64,000 nucleotides of DNA, from the NCBI RefSeq assembly GCF_036569345.1, contig NZ_DATCQT010000172.1, forward strand, positions 1 through 64,000. The letters are read 5' to 3'. The notes under the pieces are model-generated. The model was not told where the DNA came from and searched no databases. It saw only the letters and a program-made list of their open reading frames with translations. Each line of letters begins with the position of its first letter. Within the stretch, counting starts at the first letter, position 1. Of this stretch, positions 1 to 8,794 are shown piece after piece. A program made the position numbers and the translations under genes. Source of the DNA: Clostridium_AD sp036569345. Lineage in GTDB: Bacteria > Bacillota > Clostridia > Clostridiales > Clostridiaceae.

Positions 1-84
1 CATAATTAAGACCTCCGAGTTACAAAGTTTGTATACTCTATATATTCGACATTGATGGTCCAAAATCCTTTTTGCCTACAAAAA

Positions 85-110
85 AAACACTCCAATTTAT
101 TAGAGTGTTT
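85..110. terminator. Terminator-like hairpin at left edge
   Basis: Stem AAACACTC (85-92) pairs with GAGTGTTT (103-110). A run of A precedes it, so on the minus strand the stem is followed by a T tract. It probably terminates minus-strand transcription arriving from the right. Positions 1-84 hold nothing I recognise. Confidence 0.5.
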
Positions 111-140
111 TACATTTTATGTTTGTCAACAGTCTGAAAA

Positions 141-169
141 ATACCCACAGTATATTATACTGTGGGTAT
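141..169. terminator. Strong hairpin terminator
   Basis: A nearly loop-less palindrome, ATACCCACAGTATA followed by its complement, with AAAA before it and TTTTAATTTTATTTTTT after it. It looks like a bidirectional rho-independent terminator. The gene it serves on the left is outside the window. Confidence 0.65.
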
Positions 170-227
170 TTTAATTTTATTTTTTATTATATAGGAAACA
201 AAGAAATGTTTTATACGCAAAAAAAAG

Positions 228-411
228 TATATATTACGTATAATGCATTTGAATAAGCTTTAGAACTTCTTATTATATTTTTAATTAAGCTGCGTTAAGA
301 AAAGCATATGTCTGAGCGAAGCGAGTTTATGCTTTTTAGCAACTTAATTAAAAATATAATTAGTAGTTCTTAGCGAAATGAAAGCATTAGTAGTAATATA
401 TACTTTTTCAC
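228..411. repeat. Nested palindrome, GTATATATTAC family (large copy)
   Basis: The outer arms are GTATATATTAC (about 236-246) and GTAATATATAC (about 393-403), flanked by A and T runs. The same outer hairpin recurs at 7685-7752 and 37097-37162. Between the arms lies a second palindrome (about 262-370) with arms around TATTTTTAATTAAG and CTTAATTAAAAATA, and inside it a third one (AAAAGCATA / TATGCTTTT). It lies directly behind the stop of the minus-strand gene at 414, so it probably also ends that transcript. The two short copies are plain terminators, so the extra 110 bp looks like growth or insertion inside the loop. Confidence 0.75.
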
Positions 412-413
412 TT

Positions 414-1463
414 TTATTTTTCTATGTAATTGCTAACATGTTTAATAACCATGTTAATAGTTCCATCACCATTTCTTTGTATTTCAAATCTACTGTTATC
501 ATGATATGTTTCTGCATCAACATATAAATCTATATCTTTATCAATTTTGAGTCTTACTCTTTTTAATTTTTTATCTATCCATTCTTTATCAAGAGTAATA
601 TTTGGAGAAATCCCTTGCTCAGCTATAAACTCAACAAATTTTTCTTTAGTTTCATTGTTTTCAGGAAAGATTTGCTCAGATAATTCTTTAACATCAATAT
701 TATCTTCTTCTCTAAGTTTTCTTTTTATTGTACTTCTAACAACTTCTGCTTCATCTGCATTTTTCGAAAAGGTGTTTTGGGTGAATTTTTCAGCAGCTCG
801 TACAAAGTTTTTAGTTACATCTCTTTCATTCTCAAAAATAGTGCAACCTAAGTAATCGTTAATAAAATAGTTTGAACCATATCCCTCAGTTTCATTATCT
901 TTTTCTTTATTCTTGCTTTTTTTATCAATAACCATTAAATCAAAATTGTTTTCCTCTCTAATTGGTTTCAAAAAAGCGCATTTTTGTATCCTTTGAGAAC
1001 TCCCAGGTAATCCCGTAAACTGAGGTACTATATCAATACCTAATTTTTCATCCACAAACTCTATAGTGTGAACATAATTCTTAATATAATCCATTTTAAA
1101 TATACCAAGTATTGGTCCAAATTCTGTAGTAAAAGATACCATTATCAAATCACAAGAAGGAATGCTCCCCTTAGACCTCATTAAAATAAACATCTGTCTT
1201 GCTAATTCCTTAGATACATCCAATAAATTATTTTCACCATTTAAATATTCCGCAGATATTTCTTTTACTATGTTTTTATCTTCATTAAATATTCCATATT
1301 TTAAATCTTCATCTCTTAAACACTTTTGTATATGTCTAAGCAAAAAATTATATTTTTCTTCATCTAAGTCTAATGCGTATTCATTCAAGATAGGTTCATC
1401 TGCATTGTTATCTAAAACATGAATAATAGCCTCATTTATATTAATTTCCTTTATGTATTCCAA
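414..1463 (-). CDS. Nucleoid-associated protein (NdpA/YejK family)
   Basis: This 349-residue protein resembles the 37-kDa nucleoid-associated family (NA37, PF04245) along its whole length. Family members bind DNA, and their exact role is not settled. Recognisable parts are the N-terminal segment ending INEAIIHVLDNN, the central stretch around LARQMFILMRSKGSIPSCDLIMV, and an acidic middle region. I chose the TTG start at 1463 because AAGGTGGTG lies correctly spaced before it; upstream GTG codons overlap that ribosome binding site. The gene is monocistronic, with a hairpin repeat directly behind it. In some genomes relatives sit in defence or mobile contexts, but nothing here shows that. Confidence 0.8.
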   Translation of the reverse strand: MEYIKEININEAIIHVLDNNADEPILNEYALDLDEEKYNFLLRHIQKCLRDEDLKYGIFNEDKNIVKEISAEYLNGENNLLDVSKELARQMFILMRSKGSIPSCDLIMVSFTTEFGPILGIFKMDYIKNYVHTIEFVDEKLGIDIVPQFTGLPGSSQRIQKCAFLKPIREENNFDLMVIDKKSKNKEKDNETEGYGSNYFINDYLGCTIFENERDVTKNFVRAAEKFTQNTFSKNADEAEVVRSTIKRKLREEDNIDVKELSEQIFPENNETKEKFVEFIAEQGISPNITLDKEWIDKKLKRVRLKIDKDIDLYVDAETYHDNSRFEIQRNGDGTINMVIKHVSNYIEK

Positions 1464-1719
1464 AAAAAACACCACCTTAATATTTATCTAATGTGCCTAA
1501 CTATTATACTATGTATTTGTAATTATAACAAAGTTATAAATTGATATTTTACTTAGTATTTAAAGTAATATTATAAAGCCAACCTATTTACCTAGATTTA
1601 ACTTCACAATTTTAATCAATTATTAATGTTACTTTATTTAAGTTATGATATAATCACACTTAATAAGTAATTCAGCAAGTAACAATTATCTACCTAAGGG
1701 TTCTATAAGGAGGATCACT

Positions 1720-2268
1720 TTGAAAGAAATAGAAACTAGAATTATAGATATTGATGTACAGGAAATTCGTAGAAAACTATTGAATATAAATGCAATAAAA
1801 GTAAAACAAGAAAACCAAATAAATAATATTTATGATTTCTCGGATAAAAGACTAATAAAGGGTAAAGGCTATGCAAGAATACGTACCGTTCAAGATGAAC
1901 TAACAAATTCTACGGTTCATTACATAACAACAAAAAAACTTATAAGCCAAGAAAAATACAAGATTATGGATGAACATGAATCAGAAATCAAAGATGAAAT
2001 AGCTGCTAAAGGAATATTTGAATCCTTAGGTCTTAATCTTATACAATCTATTAAAAAGTATAGAGAAAGCTATAAATATAAAAATACCCTTATAGAAATA
2101 GATATAAATGAAAAGGAATTTTGTCCTTTTCCCTATATAGAAATTGAAAGCGTTTATGAAGAAGAAATTGAAGAAGTTGTAAACCTACTGGGTTACAACT
2201 TAGAGGATACTACCTCTAAAAGTATTTATGAAATATTAAAATCAAAAAAAGTAATGAAAGGGCAATAA
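1720..2268 (+). CDS. CYTH domain protein
   Basis: A 182-residue protein of the CYTH superfamily (class IV adenylate cyclase / thiamine triphosphatase fold), which acts on triphosphate substrates in a metal-lined tunnel. The N-terminal ExExR-like signature (KEIETRIIDID), the basic stretch GKGYARIRT and the acidic strands TLIEIDINE and PYIEIES match the family. Start is TTG at 1720 behind AAGGAGGATCAC. Its stop overlaps the start of the next gene (TAATG), so the two are translationally coupled. The true substrate (tripolyphosphate, thiamine triphosphate or other) cannot be told from sequence. Confidence 0.85.
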   Translation: MKEIETRIIDIDVQEIRRKLLNINAIKVKQENQINNIYDFSDKRLIKGKGYARIRTVQDELTNSTVHYITTKKLISQEKYKIMDEHESEIKDEIAAKGIFESLGLNLIQSIKKYRESYKYKNTLIEIDINEKEFCPFPYIEIESVYEEEIEEVVNLLGYNLEDTTSKSIYEILKSKKVMKGQ

Positions 2269-3173
2269 TGTTTGGATATGTAACTCCATGTAAAATGGAA
2301 ATGAAGATAAAAGACTACGAAAAATTCAAAGCTTATTATTGTGGCTTGTGTAACTCTATTAAAAATAATTTTGGGAACCTGCCACGGCTAACATTAAATT
2401 ATGATATGACTTTTTTAGCAATACTTTTAGACTCCTTATCAGAAGATAAATATAACTTTAATGAGTTTAAGTGTATGATTCATCCGCTTAAAAAAAGGCT
2501 TATGATTAACAATAATGAGGCCTTAGATTATGCAGCATTTTGTAATATTACATTAGCTTATTATAAGCTAATGGATGATGCTTACGATAATAAAACAATG
2601 AAAAGCAAAGTTTTTTCTATATTTTTAAAAAATTATTTGCCAAAATCAGATAAAGCATATAATGATATAATGATATATACAAAGGAAAAACTTCAATTAC
2701 TAAATACTATAGAGGTTAACCATAAAGATATGGGCATAGATGAAATATCCCATGTTTTTGCTGACCTTACGGGCTTTATAATATCCTTTTATTATAAAGA
2801 ATCCTCATTTAAAGATGACTTGTATTGGCTTGGTTATAATTTAGGCAAATGGATATACATTATAGATGCTTATGATGATTTAGAAAAAGATATGAAAATG
2901 AATTCTTTTAATGCTATAAATTCATTGCTTAATCTAGATAATTTAGATTTTAAAAGTTTTTCTACATTAATAAAGCCAAGAATTGATTTTATATTAGCTA
3001 CAAGCGCTGAGCAATGTTTAAAATATTTAAATGATTTACCCTTAATAAAAAATGAAGATATCTTATATAATATACTAGAACTCGGATTAATGGAAAAAAT
3101 GGATAAGGTTTTTAACAAAGAAAATATTGATAATTTAAAAGGAGTGGAATATAAAGATGACAAATCCATATGA
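2268..3173 (+). CDS. DUF5685 family protein
   Basis: A 301-residue protein matching the DUF5685 family of Clostridia by its opening MFGYVTPCK and the motif YYCGLCNSIKNNFG, followed by a mostly helical body with DDAYD and IDAYDDLEKD segments. The aspartate-rich motifs recall helical prenyl-synthase-like folds, but that is only a resemblance. Function unknown. It overlaps the CYTH gene by one base and the J-domain gene by 17 bases, so the three form one operon. The cysteine pair near residue 27 could bind metal. Confidence 0.8.
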   Translation: MFGYVTPCKMEMKIKDYEKFKAYYCGLCNSIKNNFGNLPRLTLNYDMTFLAILLDSLSEDKYNFNEFKCMIHPLKKRLMINNNEALDYAAFCNITLAYYKLMDDAYDNKTMKSKVFSIFLKNYLPKSDKAYNDIMIYTKEKLQLLNTIEVNHKDMGIDEISHVFADLTGFIISFYYKESSFKDDLYWLGYNLGKWIYIIDAYDDLEKDMKMNSFNAINSLLNLDNLDFKSFSTLIKPRIDFILATSAEQCLKYLNDLPLIKNEDILYNILELGLMEKMDKVFNKENIDNLKGVEYKDDKSI

Positions 3174-3789
3174 AGTACTTGGTGTAAAAGAAGGCACATC
3201 TAAAGAAGATATTAAAAAAGCCTATAGAGAACTTGCGAAAAAATATCACCCTGATCAGTATGGTGATAACCCTTTAAAAGATTTAGCTGAAATTAAAATG
3301 AGAGAACTAAATGAAGCTTATGATTCACTTATGAAAAATAATGGTTCTTCAAGTAGCCACAGCTCGTCAAGCGGTTATAGTTCTCAAAATAATTCTGGTT
3401 CTACTTCAAATAATGACTATACTAGCAATAACATATATCAATCTATAAGAATGGATATTAATAGTGGAAATACTTCTTCAGCTGAGCAAAAATTGAGTTC
3501 TATGAATACAAAAACTGCTGAGTGGAATTACTTAATGGGAATGGTTCACCTCAAAAAAGGTTGGCAAGATAGTGCTTATACTTTTATAAGCCGCGCTTGC
3601 TCTCAGGAACCTAATAATATTGAATACAGACGGAGTTTTAATGAACTAAATTCGCGTAACTCAAATTATAGAGATAACTATTATAGTAGACGTGGCAACG
3701 ATAATGGAATGGGCAATATGTGTCTTAACTTATGGTGTGCGGATACAATTTGTGAATGTTTTGGTGGAGACCTTATTTCCTGTTGCTAA
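3157..3789 (+). CDS. J-domain protein with cysteine-rich tail
   Basis: The first ~65 residues are a typical J domain with the HPD tripeptide at 31-33, which stimulates Hsp70 (DnaK) ATPase. A Ser/Asn-rich linker (about 65-95) follows, then a short TPR-like helical part (QKLSSMNTKTAEWNYLMG, AYTFISRACSQEP), and a tail with six cysteines in the last 22 residues (WCADTICECFGGD, ending SCC). There is no DnaJ zinc-finger domain of the classical type. The start at 3157 has AAAGGAGTGG upstream and lies inside the end of the DUF5685 gene. It probably delivers a specific client, perhaps the DUF5685 protein, to DnaK (inference). Confidence 0.85.
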   Translation: MTNPYEVLGVKEGTSKEDIKKAYRELAKKYHPDQYGDNPLKDLAEIKMRELNEAYDSLMKNNGSSSSHSSSSGYSSQNNSGSTSNNDYTSNNIYQSIRMDINSGNTSSAEQKLSSMNTKTAEWNYLMGMVHLKKGWQDSAYTFISRACSQEPNNIEYRRSFNELNSRNSNYRDNYYSRRGNDNGMGNMCLNLWCADTICECFGGDLISCC

Positions 3790-3815
3790 GTCTATTAATT
3801 TAGGAGATGATATTT

Positions 3816-4322
3816 ATGAAATCTAATCATATTGCTAAGGGTGGTATATTTACAGCACTTAGTTTGATATTACTATATATTTCATCTGTTTTCCCTACAA
3901 ATAAATTATCTATATTAGTTTTAGCGTCTTGCATTATTCCCCTATCCATTATGGTTACTGGAGTAAAAAATACTATTGTAGTATATGGAGCCGTTTCCTT
4001 GCTTAGCTTATTTATTATACCATCAAAACTTATAAGTATAGCCTATATCTTAATTTTTGGTTCTTATGGTTTTGTAAAATACTTTGTAGAAAAATTGAGG
4101 AACATGCCCCTAGAAATTATATTAAAATTGTTATATTTTAATTTGAGCTCCGCTATAATTATATTTATATATAAATTATTACTTTTAAACATCCCTAATA
4201 TTAATTTAAATATATATTTACTAATAATAATAGTAGAGCTTGCTTTCGTAGCATATGATTATGCAGTTACAGCCTTTATATCTTATGCTAAAAAAAATCT
4301 TCTTAAGAAATTTAAGTTCTGA
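3816..4322 (+). CDS. Polytopic membrane protein, unknown function
   Basis: A 168-residue very hydrophobic protein with about five predicted membrane helices (first one GGIFTALSLILLYISSVF). Size and layout resemble small transporter S-component-like or DUF2232-like proteins, but I recognise no diagnostic motif. The ATG at 3816 is chosen because TAGGAG lies just upstream; the ATG at 3807 overlaps that site. It follows the J-domain gene after 26 bases and probably shares its transcript. Confidence 0.65.
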   Translation: MKSNHIAKGGIFTALSLILLYISSVFPTNKLSILVLASCIIPLSIMVTGVKNTIVVYGAVSLLSLFIIPSKLISIAYILIFGSYGFVKYFVEKLRNMPLEIILKLLYFNLSSAIIIFIYKLLLLNIPNINLNIYLLIIIVELAFVAYDYAVTAFISYAKKNLLKKFKF

Positions 4323-4356
4323 TTTCTATTTATTTAATATGCCCTGATGCATGGTC

Positions 4357-4385
4357 TTGACACAAAATTTTATTTAAATTATAAT
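4357..4385 (+). promoter_or_regulatory. SigmaA promoter of leuS leader
   Basis: TTGACA (4357-4362), a 17-base spacer, and TATAAT (4380-4385) match the vegetative consensus exactly. Transcription should start near 4392, at the head of the T-box leader. Confidence 0.85.
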
Positions 4386-4391
4386 GGATAA

Positions 4392-4704
4392 AAATACTAT
4401 AATAAACAAAGACTACTATAATAAACTGCTTTGATTAGGGGTAGTAGTATTCATATCATTTTAAAGAGAGCTGCTGTAAGGAATATGCCAATAAATGGTC
4501 CGGCTAGTAAAAGCCATACTATCTTATTATTTATTTGTCCCTTTGGTGAAAAGCAGTAATGATATAATATGAACTTTCCTATGAGCTTACTTGTAAAAAC
4601 AAGTACGGTTAAAACCGTTATATTTGTAAGTGAGGTTTTTAACCTAACTAGAGTGGTACCGCGGAATATACTTTCGTCTCTTTCTTGAGATGGAGGTTTT
4701 TTTT
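4392..4704 (+). promoter_or_regulatory. T-box leader RNA (leucine)
   Basis: A T-box riboswitch controlling leuS by reading tRNA charging. The diagnostic T-box sequence AGAGTGGTACCGCGG lies at 4650-4664, and the stem I motif AGAGAG near 4465. The terminator is CGTCTC (about 4675-4680) paired with GAGATG, followed by a T run ending at 4704. By comparison with the tyrosine and tryptophan leaders in this window, the specifier is probably CTT at 4574-4576, in the context GAA-CTT-TCC. Uncharged tRNA-Leu would favour the antiterminator and allow leuS expression. Confidence 0.9.
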
Positions 4705-4801
4705 ATTTTCAAAACTAGAATATTTTTACATAAACATTAAAATCAAGGATAAAAGATTGATAATTATTTTTAACATTAAAGCATTACAAGGAGGAATATT
4801 A

Positions 4802-7261
4802 ATGGCAAAATATAATACAACTATCGATGAAAAATGGCAACAAAAATGGGAAGATACTAACCTATATAAATTTGATGAGAATAAAATTGATAAAAAACTA
4901 TACGTACTTGAAATGTTCTCTTATCCGTCTGGAAGCCAATTACATGCTGGGCATTGGTTTAACTATGGTCCTGTAGATTCTTGGGCTAGAATGAAAAGAA
5001 TGCAGGGATATAATGTATTTCAACCAATGGGCTTTGACGCTTTTGGGCTACCTGCCGAAAATTACGCAATAAAAACAGGTGTTCACCCAAAGGATTCTAC
5101 TGAGCAAAATATTATTAATATGAAAAAACAATTAAAAGCTATGGGAGCGATGTTTAATTGGGATCATGAAGTTGTAACCTGTAGACCTGATTATTATAAA
5201 TGGACTCAATGGTTATTCTTAAAATTATTTGAAAAGGGTCTTGCTTACAGAAAAAAAGCCCCTGTAAATTGGTGCCCTAGCTGTAATACAGTACTTGCAA
5301 ATGAACAAGTCTTAGCAGATGGTTCTTGCGAGAGATGTGGCACTGAAGTTACTAAAAAGAATTTAACCCAATGGTTTTTAAAAATTACTGACTACGCTGA
5401 GGAACTACTAACAATGCTTGATACTTTAGATTGGCCTGAAAAAACTAAAGCAATGCAAAGACATTGGATAGGTAAATCTACTGGTGCTGATGTTACTTTT
5501 AAAGTGTCAGATTCAGATGTAGACTTTAGTGTATTCACAACAAGAGTAGACACTCTATACGGCGTTTCCTATGTAGTTATAGCCCCTGAGAATGATCTTG
5601 TTGACATCCTTACTAAAGATGAATATAAAGCTGATGTTGAGTCTTATAAATATGATGCAGGGAGACAAACTGATATAGAAAGACAGTCTATTACAAGGGA
5701 TAAAACTGGTGTATTTACGGGTTCCTATGCTATAAATCCTATAAACGGACGAAAGGTTCCAATTTGGATTGCTGACTATGTTCTAAACACTTATGGAACT
5801 GGATGTGTAATGGCTGTTCCAGCTCATGATGATAGAGATTTTGCCTTCGCAACTAAATATAATTTACCTATAGAAAGAGTAATCATTGGTTTTAAAAGCA
5901 AGAATGACGACGATGAAGACCTTCCTTATACTGAACATGGAAAAATTATAAATAGTGAAGAATTTAATGGTTTATCTACTAATGACGCAAAAGAAGCAAT
6001 AGTTAAAAAATTGGAAGGCATGAACTTAGGTTCCGGCAAGGTAAACTTTAGACTTCGTGACTGGTTAGTCTCAAGGCAAAGATATTGGGGCTCGCCTATT
6101 CCAATAATACACTGTGATAAATGTGGAACTGTTCCTGTTCCTGAGGAGCAGCTACCAGTAGAATTACCTTATGATGTAGAATTTACGCCCGATGGGGAAT
6201 CACCCTTAGCTAAATGTGAGGAGTTTATTAATGTCACTTGTCCTGTTTGTGGCGGACCAGCTCGTCGTGAGGCTGATACATTAGATACCTTCGTTTGTTC
6301 TTCTTTCTACTATTTAAGATATGTAGATAATAAAAATAGTGAAAAAGCTTTCGATACAGACTTAATAAACAAAATGCTACCTGTAGACAAATACGTAGGT
6401 GGTCCTGAACATGCATGTATGCACTTATTATATGCAAGATTTATAACAAAGGCTCTTCGCGATATGGGATACCTAAACTTTGATGAGCCTTTCCTATCCC
6501 TTACTCACCAAGGTTTAATTTTAGGCGAAGATGGATTAAAAATGAGTAAATCCAAAGGAAACACTATTTCACCAGACGCGTATATAAAAGAGTTTGGAGC
6601 AGATGTATTTAGAATGTACCTAATGTTTGGTTTTGGTTATACTGAAGGTGGCGCTTGGAGTGATGATGGTATAAAAGCCATGGGGAAATTCATTGATAGA
6701 ATTGAAAGAGCAATCGACACTGGAAGCCTTGTTGTGGCAAAAGAAAGTAGTATGGACTCCCTAGGCTTGGATGAAAAAGAATTAAATTACTGGAGGAATT
6801 TTGCAATAAACGGAGTTACTGAAGATGCAGAAAAACTTCAATTTAATACAGCTATTGCAAGACTTATGGAGCTTACTAATGCTATAACAAAATATATTAA
6901 TGGAGAAGATAAGAACAGTAATTTCTTAAAAGAAGTACTAGTGGATTTCCTTAAGCTTTTAGCCCCCTTTGCTCCTCACTTTGCGGAAGAGAAATGGGAA
7001 ACTTTAGGTATGGGTTACTCTATATTTAATCAAAGCTGGCCTAAATTTGATGCGAGTGCTCTTATTAAAGATGAAGTAGAGATAGCTATTCAAATAAATG
7101 GTAAAATCAAATCTAGAATAAATGTAGCCTCTGGTTTATTAGAAGACAGAATAAAAGAAATTTCTCTAAAGGATGAATTTGTAATTGCTGCACTAGAAGG
7201 CAAAACTGTGCGCAAGGTTATTGTAATTAAAGGGAGACTAGTTAATATAGTGGCTTCTTAA
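4802..7261 (+). CDS. leuS: Leucyl-tRNA synthetase
   Basis: Class I leucyl-tRNA synthetase of 819 residues, a normal bacterial length. It charges tRNA-Leu in the cytoplasm. The HIGH signature appears as HAGH at 48-51 (after SYPSGSQL), the KMSKS loop at 580-584 with SKGN following, two CxxC zinc-type pairs (CPSC / CERC) lie near 158-180, and the editing (CP1) domain with TTRVDTLYG fills the middle. Start is ATG at 4802 behind AAGGAGG; in-frame upstream codons lie in the leader. It is controlled by the T-box in front. No ordinary terminator follows; a large palindromic element begins 22 bases after the stop. Confidence 0.98.
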   Translation: MAKYNTTIDEKWQQKWEDTNLYKFDENKIDKKLYVLEMFSYPSGSQLHAGHWFNYGPVDSWARMKRMQGYNVFQPMGFDAFGLPAENYAIKTGVHPKDSTEQNIINMKKQLKAMGAMFNWDHEVVTCRPDYYKWTQWLFLKLFEKGLAYRKKAPVNWCPSCNTVLANEQVLADGSCERCGTEVTKKNLTQWFLKITDYAEELLTMLDTLDWPEKTKAMQRHWIGKSTGADVTFKVSDSDVDFSVFTTRVDTLYGVSYVVIAPENDLVDILTKDEYKADVESYKYDAGRQTDIERQSITRDKTGVFTGSYAINPINGRKVPIWIADYVLNTYGTGCVMAVPAHDDRDFAFATKYNLPIERVIIGFKSKNDDDEDLPYTEHGKIINSEEFNGLSTNDAKEAIVKKLEGMNLGSGKVNFRLRDWLVSRQRYWGSPIPIIHCDKCGTVPVPEEQLPVELPYDVEFTPDGESPLAKCEEFINVTCPVCGGPARREADTLDTFVCSSFYYLRYVDNKNSEKAFDTDLINKMLPVDKYVGGPEHACMHLLYARFITKALRDMGYLNFDEPFLSLTHQGLILGEDGLKMSKSKGNTISPDAYIKEFGADVFRMYLMFGFGYTEGGAWSDDGIKAMGKFIDRIERAIDTGSLVVAKESSMDSLGLDEKELNYWRNFAINGVTEDAEKLQFNTAIARLMELTNAITKYINGEDKNSNFLKEVLVDFLKLLAPFAPHFAEEKWETLGMGYSIFNQSWPKFDASALIKDEVEIAIQINGKIKSRINVASGLLEDRIKEISLKDEFVIAALEGKTVRKVIVIKGRLVNIVAS

Positions 7262-7282
7262 TAAAAAAAAGTGCAATCAGAA

Positions 7283-7516
7283 TGAAGTTTCTCCTGCGTG
7301 GCACCAAATAAGAGCTTGAAACGTGAAATTCCATTAAGAAATTCTAATCTTTTGCTAATATAAAATTCTCTACCACTCACATTCGGCGTGAGCCGGTTCG
7401 CTAGCCTTCCTTCCAGTCAGGCCCACGAGAATTTTATATTGTCAAAAGAAGAATTTTAAATGGAATTTCAATGTTTCTGCTCTTCTTATTTGGTGCCACT
7501 CCCGGAGAAACTTGAT
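7283..7516 (+). repeat. Long palindromic element, copy A
   Basis: A ~234 bp imperfect palindrome. Its ends are ~30 bp inverted repeats sharing GTTTCTCC and TGGCACCAAATAAG (left, 7288-7313) with CTTATTTGGTGCCA and GGAGAAAC (right). Inner arms carry GAAATTCCATTAAGAAATTC and CAAAAGAAGAATTTTAAATG plus TAAAATTCTC / GAGAATTTTA. A central block (about 7376-7422) holds a hairpin around CTCAC / GTGAG and a partly decayed GCCT / AGGC hairpin. Copies B (23100-23335) and C (37770-38048) share arms and ends in the opposite strand orientation. It has no open frame of note, so it may be MITE-like or a structured 3' RNA. Confidence 0.8.
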
Positions 7517-7684
7517 ACTATATTACATTTATGTTAAGATGTATCCATATAAGGAAATAATAAATATTAATAACCCCCCCCAAAAAAATCTTTTAGCCGT
7601 TAGGCTGCAGATGTGGTACATATGCTTTGCATTTAGTATTCTTAAAACAAGATTTTCCGCAAGCTGTTTCCTATATAATAAAAA

Positions 7685-7752
7685 AGAAAAAAAGTATATA
7701 TTACTATTAATGCATTCAATGCATTATGCGTAATATATACTTTTTTTTGTGT
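7685..7752. terminator. GTATATATTAC-family bidirectional terminator
   Basis: The arms AAAAGTATATATTACT and GTAATATATACTTTT enclose ATGCATT / AATGCAT repeats. A runs lie left and T runs right, so it can end transcription in both directions; it lies behind the minus-strand alarmone synthetase gene. It is one of three related palindromes (228-411, 37097-37162). The preceding stretch 7517-7684 contains no gene I can support, only a C run and AT-rich sequence. Confidence 0.75.
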
Positions 7753-7794
7753 ATAAAATACTTGTTATAAATATAAGAGCTGCAAAAATGGTGC

Positions 7795-8586
7795 TTACGC
7801 TTTATACATATCTAAAGTTTTTTGAGTTGCGCGAAGTAAACTACTTAGCTCAAAAACTTCTCCTTCTTCCAGTAACTTATTTAATTGCTCTCTATACCTA
7901 GTTGCATCTATTAATTTTCCAAGAGAAGAAATCATCATTATATTGTTCATTATATCTGATACCAAGTTAGATTTTACCTCAAATAGTTTTTGTGCATCCT
8001 TAATTTCGTCTTTTATTTCTAACATTTGTTCATCTAACTGAAAAGCAGCATCTGCAGCATTTTTAAGCTTTTCCCTTATATACTCTGGTATATCATGTTT
8101 ATATTTATAATTTAGAGAATGTTCTACTGTTGCCCAAAAATTCATTGCTAATGTTCTTATTTGAAATTCTGCTAGTATTTCTGTTTGGCCACCAGCTAAG
8201 TTTACAGGATATTTTATAATCATATGATAACTTCTATAGCCACTACCTTTTACATTAGCAACATAATCTTTTTCATAAACTATTTGCATATCACGTCTTT
8301 CACGAATTAGATTTACTACCTTATCAATGTCATCTACAAATTGACACATTATTCTTATTCCAGCGATATCCTCCATTTCAAATTCAATTCTTTCCAGAGG
8401 AATACTGAATTTATTAGCTTTCTCAAGAATACTTGATATTTCTTTTACCCTTCCTGTAACAAATTCTATAGGGGAATAATCATTTTTACGTCTATATTCT
8501 CTTCTTATACTTCTGAATTTTACCTTTAACTCTTCTACACCCTGTTCATACGGAATTAAAAATCTTTTCCACTCTCTTATTGCCAT
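7795..8586 (-). CDS. Small alarmone synthetase (RelQ/YjbM-like)
   Basis: A 263-residue single-domain RelA/SpoT-type (p)ppGpp synthetase, which transfers pyrophosphate from ATP to GTP or GDP. Family hallmarks are EDIAGIRIMCQFVDDI, the substrate-binding segment KGSGYRSYHMIIKYP, and EFQIRTLAMNFWATVEHSLNYK. There is no HD hydrolase, TGS or ACT domain, as expected for a small alarmone synthetase rather than full-length Rel. The C-terminal helices should mediate tetramer formation, as known for this group. Start is ATG behind AAAGGACTG. Single-gene unit with a palindromic terminator behind it. Confidence 0.92.
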   Translation of the reverse strand: MAIREWKRFLIPYEQGVEELKVKFRSIRREYRRKNDYSPIEFVTGRVKEISSILEKANKFSIPLERIEFEMEDIAGIRIMCQFVDDIDKVVNLIRERRDMQIVYEKDYVANVKGSGYRSYHMIIKYPVNLAGGQTEILAEFQIRTLAMNFWATVEHSLNYKYKHDIPEYIREKLKNAADAAFQLDEQMLEIKDEIKDAQKLFEVKSNLVSDIMNNIMMISSLGKLIDATRYREQLNKLLEEGEVFELSSLLRATQKTLDMYKA

Positions 8587-8705
8587 ATACTCAGTCCTTT
8601 ACATAAAATTTCATATCATTTGAGTGTTATAATTAACATCTTGAAACCTGAAGGCTGATTTTTATTATATTTTTATTAATTTTCTGTTATAATTAATTTA
8701 CTACT

Positions 8706-8748
8706 AAATTGGTATAAAAGCAATTTATTAAGTAAAATATACCAAATT
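8706..8748. repeat. Inverted repeat before DUF2225 gene
   Basis: AAATTGGTATA (8706-8716) and TATACCAAATT (8738-8748) form an inverted repeat with one mismatch and a 21-base centre, about 46 bp before the next start codon. It could be an operator or part of the promoter; no partner is known. Confidence 0.4.
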
Positions 8749-8794
8749 ACATATACTAATCATACCACATTAAATCTATTTTTGAGGTGATTAA

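Noticed and set aside
7283..7516. Insertion sequence with transposase
   Set aside because: Inverted ends are present but there is no coding capacity, and no clear target duplication was found at the three copies.
7512..7733. 73-codon open frame on the plus strand
   Set aside because: It begins in palindromic element A, has no ribosome binding site, and runs over low-complexity and terminator sequence.
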